This document shows, one piece after another, positions 1 to 5,125 of a stretch of 5,125 bases of DNA. The stretch covers positions 1 to 5,125 of the forward strand of contig JBDVGI010000138.1 of assembly GCA_039962885.1 (NCBI GenBank), read 5' to 3'. This DNA comes from Litorimonas sp039962885. Its GTDB lineage: Bacteria > Pseudomonadota > Alphaproteobacteria > Caulobacterales > Maricaulaceae. The notes below the pieces were generated by a model. The model searched no databases. It saw nothing but the letters and a program-made list of their open reading frames with translations, and was not told the DNA's origin. The position numbers and the translations under genes are program-made. The number at the start of each line of letters is the position of its first letter. The stretch's first letter is position 1.

Positions 1-25
1 CGAATTTAACGAAGCTAACCCTTAA
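1..25 (+). CDS. possible 3' end of an upstream gene (partial)
   Basis: One forward frame reads GAA TTT AAC GAA GCT AAC CCT and then TAA at 23-25, giving a tail of EFNEANP. A second TAA follows in the same frame at 26-28. This would be a plausible polar C-terminus ending six bases before the tsaC start. The other two frames either hit earlier stops (7-9 and 16-18) or stay open, so the assignment rests only on reading-frame plausibility. If real, the upstream gene and tsaC are probably co-transcribed. No product can be named. Confidence 0.2.
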
Positions 26-31
26 TAATAC

Positions 32-670
32 ATGGCTGATAATCGTCCACATAATAACATCCATGACTATAACGCCCTAGACACTGTATTGGCGCGCGGG
101 GGTGTGGCCATAGTTCCTACGGAAACGGTTTACGGTCTGGCAGCTCGTCCAGACAACAAAGCCTCTATTGATAAAATTTATGCCTTAAAAGGTCGTAACT
201 TTAACAAGCCTTTGGCGCTGTGCGTGCGCTGGGAAAAACATTATACTAATCTCGTAGAATGGACAGATTTGGCACAGGCTTTAACCCAAAGCTTTTGGCC
301 TGGTCCGTTAACATTAGTTATGCCAGCCAAAATGCCGCTAAGGTTTGATAAACGCCTATACGGACAAGACGGACAAGCCCGTCCGACATTGGCGCTACGA
401 TGTCCGCAATCAAGCTGGTCCCCTTATTGCCAAACCATGCCGCTCGCGCTCACTAGCGCCAACCGTTCAGGACAAGCTAGTGCAACCACATTTGACGCCG
501 CATATGAGGTTTTCGGCAAAGACATTGACGGAGCTTACCGAGAGCTAGATACTGCCCAAGGCGAGCCGTCTACCATTATCGCTTTAGATGGCCGCAAAGC
601 CACGCTACTACGCATGGGCGCAATGCAAGCAGATGATTTTGCAGCTTTTGATATGGATTGGCAGTTTTGA
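32..670 (+). CDS. tsaC: L-threonylcarbamoyladenylate synthase, YrdC domain (TsaC/Sua5 family)
   Basis: This cytosolic enzyme family makes threonylcarbamoyl-AMP from threonine, bicarbonate and ATP. It is the first step of the t6A37 modification of ANN-decoding tRNAs; the TsaB-TsaD complex then transfers the group. The 212 residues are a complete YrdC domain: PTETVYGL at 29-36, the KxR motif as K53-G54-R55 followed by NKP at 58-60, FWPGPLTLV at 88-96, the SxN motif in TSAN at 141-144, EPSTII at 178-183 and LLRMGA at 192-197. The length matches single-domain TsaC (about 190 residues in E. coli), not two-domain Sua5 (roughly 320-350), which is common in alphaproteobacteria; no Sua5 domain follows. 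The ATG is preceded by no clear Shine-Dalgarno, so coupling to an upstream gene is possible. The KxR and SxN motifs favour a true synthase over the related YciO. The stop overlaps the next gene. Confidence 0.9.
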   Translation: MADNRPHNNIHDYNALDTVLARGGVAIVPTETVYGLAARPDNKASIDKIYALKGRNFNKPLALCVRWEKHYTNLVEWTDLAQALTQSFWPGPLTLVMPAKMPLRFDKRLYGQDGQARPTLALRCPQSSWSPYCQTMPLALTSANRSGQASATTFDAAYEVFGKDIDGAYRELDTAQGEPSTIIALDGRKATLLRMGAMQADDFAAFDMDWQF

Positions 671-2103
671 GTCACTCCAACACTAAATCATCTGAAAATA
701 AAGCGCCTAACACTCAAACTTCAGGCATCGAAGCTTTAAAACTAGCATTGCCGCCTAGCTCATGGACGCAAGACCCTGACATCATCGCTCCGCACCTATC
801 AGAATGGCGAGATAAATATTTTGGCCAAACCCCCATTATGCTCACACCGCGCAGCACTCAAGACGTTGTCACAGCCGTTAAAGTCTGCGCGCAATATGGT
901 TTGAAAATTATGCCGCAAGGCGGAAATACGGGTCTTGTCGGGGGCAACACGCCCCAAGGCGAAATTTTATTATCACTCAAAAACATGACCGCCATTCGAG
1001 ATATCAATCCACTTGCAGGCTCTATGGTTGTTGAAGCAGGCCTAACCGTGCAAGCTGTACATGACGCGGTAGATAAACATAATAAGATATTTCCTATGCT
1101 TATATCTTCGCAAGGGAGCTGCACAATTGGCGGCATTCTATCCACCAATGCGGGCGGCAATCACGTTCTCAAATACGGCACGACCAAAGAGCTTGTATTT
1201 GGCGTCGAAGCCGTTCTGGCAGACGGGCGTATATTTAACGGTCTGACAAATTTGCGCAAAGACAATACGGGATATGATTTAAACCGTTTGTTTTTAGGCG
1301 CCGAAGGTACTTTAGGCATTATAACTGCGGCGAGCCTTAAGCTGTTTCCAAAGCCCGGTTACGTGCAGCGCGCCCTTATCGCCGTCGATAGCGCCGCCGC
1401 GGCTGTACAATTATTGGAACCCTTAAGGGCTGGTGGACGGCTAGCGATGTTCGAAGTCATGCCCGCTATTGGTTACCGCGCCGTGGTCGATAATATAGAC
1501 GCCGCGCGCGACCCTTTTTCAGCGGCTCATCCTTGGTACATCTTAGCCGATTGGGACGTAGATTCTGCATCCGGTGGCCAAGCTTTAGCGGAAAAACACC
1601 TTAGCCCGCATTTAGAAACAGGGTTGATACGTGATGCAATTATTGCGCAATCAGACACTCATGCTCAAGATCTGCTCACAATCCGCGAGAATATGTCTGC
1701 GGGACAGAAATTCCTCGGCGGCTCTATCAAACATGACATCACCGTGCCGATTGATAAAATTCCAGATTTTTTCAAGCTTGCAGATAACGCTATGCAAAGG
1801 ATTATCCCCGATTGCCGCCCTGTTGGGTTTGGACATTTTGGCGACGGCAATATTCATTACAATATCACGCAACCCATTGAGATGAACCGTGATGAGTTCC
1901 TTGCGCAATGGGACACGCTCTCTCAACCTATTTTCGACATCATAGATAGCCTCGGCGGATCAATTTCAGCCGAACACGGCATCGGCATAATGAAAAAGCA
2001 AGACCTGTCCTGCCGCGCTGATCCTGTGAAAATTGCGATAATGAAAACTCTCAAAAAGGCCCTTGATCCAGATAATATGATGAACCCGCGCGTTATGATT
2101 TAA
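667..2103 (+). CDS. FAD-binding oxidoreductase, D-2-hydroxyglutarate dehydrogenase type (GlcD/FAD_binding_4 family)
   Basis: This flavoenzyme probably oxidises D-2-hydroxyglutarate (or a similar D-2-hydroxyacid) to the 2-oxoacid, passing electrons to a flavoprotein or quinone acceptor. The N-terminal PCMH-type FAD domain shows QGGNTGLVGG at 84-93, SQGSCTIGG at 148-156, TNAGGNHVLKYG at 160-171 and NTGYDLNR...GAEGTLG at about 200-217. The C-terminal FAD-oxidase domain keeps R340, S344, K355, the metal-binding pair H390 and H397 in GHFGDGNIH, N399, and E436-H437. These align by spacing with the substrate and zinc residues known in human D2HGDH. D-lactate or glycolate dehydrogenase activity is the main alternative. 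No ATG lies near the N-terminus, so the start is TTG. TTG 667 overlaps the tsaC stop (TTGA) and has GGA at 655-657 nine bases upstream. TTG 658 would add three residues but lacks a visible ribosome binding site. The residue count from 667 is 478. Confidence 0.88.
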   Translation: MSHSNTKSSENKAPNTQTSGIEALKLALPPSSWTQDPDIIAPHLSEWRDKYFGQTPIMLTPRSTQDVVTAVKVCAQYGLKIMPQGGNTGLVGGNTPQGEILLSLKNMTAIRDINPLAGSMVVEAGLTVQAVHDAVDKHNKIFPMLISSQGSCTIGGILSTNAGGNHVLKYGTTKELVFGVEAVLADGRIFNGLTNLRKDNTGYDLNRLFLGAEGTLGIITAASLKLFPKPGYVQRALIAVDSAAAAVQLLEPLRAGGRLAMFEVMPAIGYRAVVDNIDAARDPFSAAHPWYILADWDVDSASGGQALAEKHLSPHLETGLIRDAIIAQSDTHAQDLLTIRENMSAGQKFLGGSIKHDITVPIDKIPDFFKLADNAMQRIIPDCRPVGFGHFGDGNIHYNITQPIEMNRDEFLAQWDTLSQPIFDIIDSLGGSISAEHGIGIMKKQDLSCRADPVKIAIMKTLKKALDPDNMMNPRVMI

Positions 2104-2157
2104 GCGCCAACTACCAACCGATAGGCTAAATCAATCACGTCAATCGTCATAAGCATC

Positions 2158-2185
2158 TTGAATAATCAAAAAACAGCGCTTACAT
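2158..2185 (+). promoter_or_regulatory. possible sigma70-like promoter for yaaA
   Basis: The 154-base gap between the dehydrogenase and yaaA has no coding frame that I trust, so a promoter is expected here. The best forward match I see is TTGAAT (2158-2163), a 16-base spacer and TTACAT (2180-2185). A second weak pair is TTGTCC (2185-2190), 16 bases and CATACT (2207-2212). Neither is close to consensus. No T-rich intrinsic terminator is visible after the dehydrogenase stop, so read-through into yaaA also remains possible. Confidence 0.22.
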
Positions 2186-2199
2186 TGTCCACAACATAA
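2180..2199. repeat. imperfect 20-base palindrome upstream of yaaA, possible operator
   Basis: The two half-sites TTACATTGTC and CACAACATAA form an inverted repeat in which TTA and TTGT on the left pair with TAA and ACAA on the right, with two mismatched positions per arm and a mismatched centre. It overlaps the candidate promoter elements of yaaA, where a dimeric repressor or activator could bind. It does not match the Fur, PerR, OxyR, Irr or RirA consensus patterns that I know. It may be chance. Confidence 0.25.
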
Positions 2200-2241
2200 A
2201 CCCACGCATACTGGCCCGAATATCTCGGCGTCGATGTCATG

Positions 2242-2250
2242 AGGAAAGGA
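2242..2250 (+). promoter_or_regulatory. ribosome binding site of yaaA
   Basis: AGGAAAGGA lies seven bases before the ATG at 2258. It is the strongest purine-rich Shine-Dalgarno-like stretch in the window and supports this start. An in-frame TGA at 2240-2242 closes the frame upstream. Confidence 0.75.
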
Positions 2251-2257
2251 ATATCCT

Positions 2258-3040
2258 ATGTTGACCCTACTCTCCCCTGCGAAAAAATTAAATATGGACC
2301 CTGCGGATTTATCCTTGGAAATAACGCAGCCTATTCTAAGTGATGATACTCGCGAGCTGGCAAAACTCGCCAAAACGCAAAGCGCGGATGATCTAAAACG
2401 TCTCATGCATATCTCTGATAACCTAGCTCAATTAAACGCAGAGCGGTTCAAGACGTTTAATCTGGATAATCAAAGTAATAGCGCCAAACCTGCGGGATTG
2501 GCTTTTGACGGCGATGTCTATTGGGGCCTTGAGGCCAAAAGCTTGCCTGAAGCAGATTTAGCCTATGCACAAAATCACCTACGTATTTTGTCTGGGCTTT
2601 ACGGCGTGCTGCGCCCGCTCGATTCCATACAGCCCTACCGCCTTGAAATGGGAACACGGCTCGCCAATGCGCGCGGCAAGTCCCTTTATGATTTTTGGGG
2701 CACGCATATTGCCGATAACCTCAATGACACTTTGAGCGATCACGCCGACAAAACAATCGTCAACTTAGCGTCGAATGAATATTTTAAAGCCGTAGATAAA
2801 AAGACGATACAATCCCCTGTAATTTCAGCAAAATTCCTAAATATTAAAGACGGAGAAGCGCGCGCTTTAATGTATTACGCAAAATTTGGACGCGGTCTTA
2901 TGGCCCGCTGGATTATGCAAAATCGGATTGAACACGCCCGTGATTTGAAGGCGTTTAACCTCGATGGTTATAATTTCGATCCTGCATTATCCAGCGATTC
3001 AGAACTAGTTTTCACACGGCCGCAACCACCCAAAAAATAA
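2258..3040 (+). CDS. yaaA: peroxide stress protein YaaA (DUF328/UPF0246 family)
   Basis: YaaA-family proteins protect against hydrogen peroxide; in E. coli the protein limits free intracellular iron and is induced through OxyR, and a homologue binds DNA. The biochemical mechanism is not settled. The 260 residues match E. coli YaaA (258) along the whole length: LSPAKKL at 5-11, FDGDVYWGL at 83-91, HLRILSGLYGVLRPLD at 107-122, PYRLEMG at 126-132, ARGKSLYDFWG at 138-148, NLASNEYF at 169-176, KFGRGLMARW at 209-218, FNLDGY at 233-238 and ELVF at 249-252. It is soluble, with no signal peptide or membrane segment. The start is fixed by the conserved MLxLLSPAK opening and a strong ribosome binding site. 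The 154-base gap upstream suggests its own promoter. The stop lies 14 bases before brkB, so the two are probably co-transcribed. Nothing looks broken. Confidence 0.95.
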   Translation: MLTLLSPAKKLNMDPADLSLEITQPILSDDTRELAKLAKTQSADDLKRLMHISDNLAQLNAERFKTFNLDNQSNSAKPAGLAFDGDVYWGLEAKSLPEADLAYAQNHLRILSGLYGVLRPLDSIQPYRLEMGTRLANARGKSLYDFWGTHIADNLNDTLSDHADKTIVNLASNEYFKAVDKKTIQSPVISAKFLNIKDGEARALMYYAKFGRGLMARWIMQNRIEHARDLKAFNLDGYNFDPALSSDSELVFTRPQPPKK

Positions 3041-3044
3041 CCTC

Positions 3045-3050
3045 GGAAAA
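3045..3050 (+). promoter_or_regulatory. ribosome binding site for the TTG start of the YihY/BrkB gene
   Basis: GGAAAA in the 14-base gap after the yaaA stop places its GGA seven bases before TTG 3055. No in-frame ATG occurs until about residue 50, inside the first membrane helix. This site therefore decides the start in favour of TTG. Confidence 0.55.
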
Positions 3051-3054
3051 TAGC

Positions 3055-4029
3055 TTGGCCAATACAGACACACATGAGTGCTGCGCAGTCAGCCCGCTTG
3101 GTTTTTCTCTCAAAGATTGGTGGATTATCACCCGCCTTAGCTATGAAGAGATAAGCCAAGACAATGTCACCATCGTGTCGGCGGGTGTTGCCTTTTTCTC
3201 AATGCTTGCCATCTTTCCGATGATTACAGCAGGGCTATCCATCTATGGACTGTTTGCGGACCCTGCCGTGGCCCAGCAACAGCTTTACGCAATTTCTGAC
3301 ATCCTGCCTGCGGATGTATGGGTTTTAATTAACGACCAAGTTCAAGCCGTCACGGGCAGCGCCAATAAAGCCATCGGCATTAAAATCGCGCTGGGTATTG
3401 TGGCGGCACTTTGGGCGGCAAGCGCTGGCATCAGAGCAATGATAGGCGGGTTAAATATCGCATATGGCGAGGTGAATAGTCATGGTTTTATAAGAAACTC
3501 AGCCCTTGGCGTGACCTTCACTATTGGCGCGATTATGATGATGTTTATTTCACTAGCCGTGATTATTGGCGTGCCTTCGGTGTTAGAAATTTTAAAATTA
3601 GACGGCACAGCAGCAAGCCTTACAAAATACCTACCTTGGGGGTTGCTGATTTTCGCTTTCGGGTTTTCTTGCGCAACTTTGTATCGTTACGGGCCTTGTC
3701 GCCGCCCTGCTAAATTACGCTGGGTTATGCCAGGCGTTATTTTTGCCGTCATATCTTGGGTAATTATCTCCGTCGGGTTTTCAAAATTTGTCGCAGCCTT
3801 TGGGACTTATAATAAAACTTATGGCAGCCTTGGAGCTGTGATCGTTTTACTCGTCTGGTTATGGCTGACGAATTGGGTTATTATTGTCGGGGCAGAAATT
3901 AACGGAGAAATGGAGCGCCATACCAACCGCGACACAACACGCGGCCCTGATCGCCCCATCGGAGAGCGCGGCGCCGCCATGGCAGATTTTGATGCGCGCG
4001 TTGTTAGGATTGAAACACAGCAGGGATAA
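3055..4029 (+). CDS. YihY/BrkB family inner-membrane protein
   Basis: This is a polytopic inner-membrane protein of 324 residues whose family was once mislabelled as RNase BN and named after Bordetella BrkB. Its molecular function is not established, and transport or envelope roles have been proposed. Six hydrophobic stretches are visible at about 41-66, 107-129, 148-174, 192-210, 223-246 and 258-280. The family signatures are DNVTIVSAGVAFFSMLAIFP near 37-55, FSKFVAAFGTYNKTYGSLGA at 242-261, and the WLWLTNWVIIVGAEINGEME segment at 268-287. The polar tail RDTTRGPDRPIGERGAAMAD (292-311) resembles alphaproteobacterial members. The likely start is TTG with GGAAAA just upstream; the N-terminus is hydrophilic, without a cleavable signal. 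It follows yaaA by 14 bases, so one mRNA is likely. Its last 26 bases overlap the convergent yedK-type gene. Confidence 0.92.
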   Translation: MANTDTHECCAVSPLGFSLKDWWIITRLSYEEISQDNVTIVSAGVAFFSMLAIFPMITAGLSIYGLFADPAVAQQQLYAISDILPADVWVLINDQVQAVTGSANKAIGIKIALGIVAALWAASAGIRAMIGGLNIAYGEVNSHGFIRNSALGVTFTIGAIMMMFISLAVIIGVPSVLEILKLDGTAASLTKYLPWGLLIFAFGFSCATLYRYGPCRRPAKLRWVMPGVIFAVISWVIISVGFSKFVAAFGTYNKTYGSLGAVIVLLVWLWLTNWVIIVGAEINGEMERHTNRDTTRGPDRPIGERGAAMADFDARVVRIETQQG

Positions 4030-4714
4030 TTAACCCTGCGCCGCTGGCACGGCCAGAACTTACTTCTCGTCCAACCTCATGGAAATGTAAATCCTCCCCG
4101 CCCAGTTTCTGCGACAATGTAAAATCAGAATTAACCTCCCAATCTAACCAACTATCCCATTTTTCGCACGGCAGGCGAACAGGCATACGGTGATGAAGGT
4201 GTTTCATTTCGCCGTTAGCAGGAGTTGTTAAAATCGTGCAGCTTAGCAGCTCTATGCCTTCACTTACGCGCCACTTATCCCAAAGCCCTGCAAAGGCAAG
4301 TGGCGCCTCTTTGTCTATTTCTTCACTTCCTTGGCGAATATAATAAGGCGTTTTGGGCTTTTCCACCCCTTCCCATTCATACCATCCCGTCGCAGGAATA
4401 AGCGCGCGGCGGCGGCGGTAAGGCGTACGAAAGCTCGGTTTCTCTGCAGCAGTTTCGCTGCGGGCATTAAACAATGGACGGCCTTCGGGCGGACCTTTTT
4501 TCCAATGCGGATGCAGTCCCCAGCGCATTGGAACGACCTTGCGCTGTTTTTGACCATCAAAGGCGAGAACAGGCACCACACTGGCGGGCGCAATGTTATA
4601 ATTGGGCTCCCAATCCCACAAAGGTGCATCCGTACTATCAACATCGCTAGGCTGCGCGCCGAAAGCCGCGATAATTTCCGTTAAATTCTGAGCCAGGCTA
4701 TAGCGTCCACACAT
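4004..4714 (-). CDS. yedK: SRAP-family abasic-site DNA-protein crosslinking protein (YedK/HMCES type)
   Basis: SRAP proteins bind abasic sites in single-stranded DNA and form a thiazolidine crosslink through Cys2 after the initiator Met is removed, shielding the lesion during replication. The 236 residues begin MCGRYS, giving Cys2. Other conserved residues are N83 in LFNARSE, E113 in GWYEW and H175 in HHRMPV, matching Cys2, Asn75, Glu105 and His160 of E. coli YedK. WGL at 65-67 and the TTPAN segment at 163-167 also fit. The chemistry needs Cys immediately after Met, so the start must be the ATG at 4714-4712. The frame stays open to 4978, but that extension is antisense to the Nudix gene and would abolish activity. 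The tail (REVSSGRASGAGLI, 216-229) looks more diverged than the core. The gene diverges from the Nudix gene across 22 bases and overlaps brkB tail to tail by 26 bases. Confidence 0.93.
   Translation of the reverse strand: MCGRYSLAQNLTEIIAAFGAQPSDVDSTDAPLWDWEPNYNIAPASVVPVLAFDGQKQRKVVPMRWGLHPHWKKGPPEGRPLFNARSETAAEKPSFRTPYRRRRALIPATGWYEWEGVEKPKTPYYIRQGSEEIDKEAPLAFAGLWDKWRVSEGIELLSCTILTTPANGEMKHLHHRMPVRLPCEKWDSWLDWEVNSDFTLSQKLGGEDLHFHEVGREVSSGRASGAGLIIPAVFQS
4020..4039. terminator. hairpin at the convergent 3' ends of brkB and yedK, possible bidirectional terminator
   Basis: GCAGGG (4020-4025) and CCCTGC (4034-4039) form a perfect 6-bp stem around an 8-base AT-rich loop that contains the brkB stop codon at 4027-4029. 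CAGC (4018-4021) and GCTG (4043-4046) offer an alternative extension with a bulge. There is no T tract on either side, so it is not a canonical intrinsic terminator. For yedK it lies before the stop codon (4006-4004), so terminating here would truncate that mRNA. It may instead block 3' decay of the brkB mRNA, or be chance. Confidence 0.28.
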
Positions 4715-4720
4715 AAAGTC

Positions 4721-4728
4721 TCTATAGA
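4721..4728. promoter_or_regulatory. candidate shared symmetric -10 element of a divergent yedK/Nudix promoter
   Basis: TCTATAGA is a perfect 8-base palindrome in the 22-base gap between the two divergent start codons, and it gives the hexamer TATAGA on each strand. For yedK, six bases separate TATAGA from the ATG, so a start site at the usual distance falls on the A of the ATG at 4714. For the Nudix gene, eight bases separate it from the ATG at 4737, so the leader would be zero to two bases. No good -35 sits at 16-18 bases on either side; a TTGACG on the minus strand (4755-4750) is 23 bases away. Neither gene shows a strong ribosome binding site in the gap. Confidence 0.35.
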
Positions 4729-4736
4729 CAGTCCAT

Positions 4737-5125
4737 ATGAGCAAGGAAACGTCAAAACTCCCATTAGCCGCAGATAGTCTTAACCCAACCCATTCTAACA
4801 AGCCCACAGATTGTGTCGGCGTCATTTGTCTGCGCGGCAGTGACGTGCTGCTTATCAAACGCGGCAAAGCCCCGCGCAAAGGCGAATGGTCAATTCCGGG
4901 CGGACGCATTGAAGCTGGCGAAACAGAGCAAGACGCAGCCTTGCGCGAGCTATTTGAAGAAACGGGCGTAAGAGCCAAACTTGGCCCAAAAATCGCAGTT
5001 ATTGATGCGCATTTTGAAGAGTTTTATTATCGCCTACACGATTATGCCGCGATTTGGCAAAGCGGAGAGTCAAAAGCAGGTGATGATGCTGCCGACGCAA
5101 AATTTACTCACATTGATACTATTTC
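4737..5125 (+). CDS. Nudix hydrolase (partial, 3' end beyond window)
   Basis: Nudix enzymes hydrolyse nucleoside diphosphates linked to another moiety, such as ADP-ribose, NADH, dinucleotide polyphosphates or oxidised NTPs. The 129 visible residues hold a complete Nudix box at G56-V78: G56, E62, then R70-E71, E74-E75 and G77, fitting GX5EX7REUXEEXGU. WSIPGG at 51-56 precedes it. The domain starts around CVGVICLRG (26-34), after a polar N-terminal stretch of about 25 residues. An in-frame TAG at 4725-4727 and the lack of any later in-frame ATG before the domain fix the start at 4737. The overall form resembles ADP-ribose pyrophosphatase-like proteins (COG1051 style), but substrate cannot be read from the box. 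No strong Shine-Dalgarno is seen; AGACAG is the nearest purine-rich stretch. The frame is open to the window edge, so the gene is truncated there and not evidently broken. Confidence 0.88.
   Translation, partial: MSKETSKLPLAADSLNPTHSNKPTDCVGVICLRGSDVLLIKRGKAPRKGEWSIPGGRIEAGETEQDAALRELFEETGVRAKLGPKIAVIDAHFEEFYYRLHDYAAIWQSGESKAGDDAADAKFTHIDTI

Noticed and set aside
858..1160. Minus-strand open frame of 100 codons inside the dehydrogenase gene.
   Set aside because: It lies entirely opposite the conserved FAD-binding domain and has no recognisable features; it is an antisense shadow.
2131..2148. Tandem near-repeat TCAATCACG/TCAATCGTC after the dehydrogenase stop.
   Set aside because: Only the first six bases agree and there are just two copies, within chance expectation.
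2104..2157. Possible intrinsic terminator after the dehydrogenase gene.
   Set aside because: I looked for a GC-rich stem followed by a T tract and found none; the region has no convincing hairpin.
2185..2193. TTGTCCACA, one base from the DnaA box TTATCCACA.
   Set aside because: It is a single isolated match with no neighbouring boxes, AT-rich unwinding region or origin-associated gene. It also falls inside the imperfect palindrome described separately.
4400..4418. GC-rich CGG repeat-like run.
   Set aside because: It is explained by a run of arginine codons (YRRRRAL) in the SRAP protein.
4331..4684. Forward open frame of 117 codons opposite the yedK-type gene.
   Set aside because: It is an arginine-rich shadow of a well-supported SRAP gene on the other strand, with no ribosome binding site and no recognisable motif.
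4715..4978. Upstream in-frame extension of the yedK-type gene giving a 324-residue protein.
   Set aside because: SRAP activity needs Cys at position 2 directly after the initiator Met, which fits only the ATG at 4714. The extension is antisense to a clear Nudix domain and resembles no N-terminal domain.

Overview
The window looks like ordinary chromosome of an alphaproteobacterium. The base composition is balanced. Codon choice is mixed, with both AT-rich and GC-rich synonymous codons. Two genes appear to start with TTG. The protein sequences and the C-terminal tail of the YihY/BrkB protein resemble marine alphaproteobacteria; something near the Maricaulales is a guess from protein style, not a firm placement. 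No mobile element, phage gene, CRISPR array, rRNA or tRNA was seen.

Layout. Positions 1-25 may hold the last codons of an upstream gene. Positions 32-670 (+) encode a YrdC-domain threonylcarbamoyl-AMP synthase (TsaC/Sua5 type). Its stop codon overlaps the probable TTG start of a 478-residue FAD-linked dehydrogenase of the D-2-hydroxyglutarate dehydrogenase type (667-2103, +). A 154-base gap with possible promoter and operator sequences and a strong ribosome binding site leads into yaaA (2258-3040, +). Fourteen bases later a six-helix YihY/BrkB membrane protein begins (3055-4029, +). It runs tail to tail into an SRAP/YedK-type abasic-site protein on the minus strand (4004-4714), overlapping by 26 bases. 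Only 22 bases separate the YedK start from a divergent Nudix hydrolase (4737 onward, +), which is cut by the window end.

Function. There are probably three transcription units: tsaC with the dehydrogenase, yaaA with brkB, and the divergent yedK/Nudix pair. Three of the six genes (yaaA, yedK, Nudix) belong to families that deal with oxidative or DNA/nucleotide damage. That shared theme is inference from family membership and does not show a system. Of the other three, one makes the tRNA t6A precursor, one oxidises a D-2-hydroxyacid, and one is a membrane protein of unsettled role.

I did not find a convincing undescribed system. The most interesting spot is the 22-base gap between yedK and the Nudix gene. 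Both start codons are well fixed by the sequence, and an 8-base palindrome with a -10-like hexamer on each strand sits between them. This suggests a bidirectional promoter giving leaderless or nearly leaderless mRNAs.
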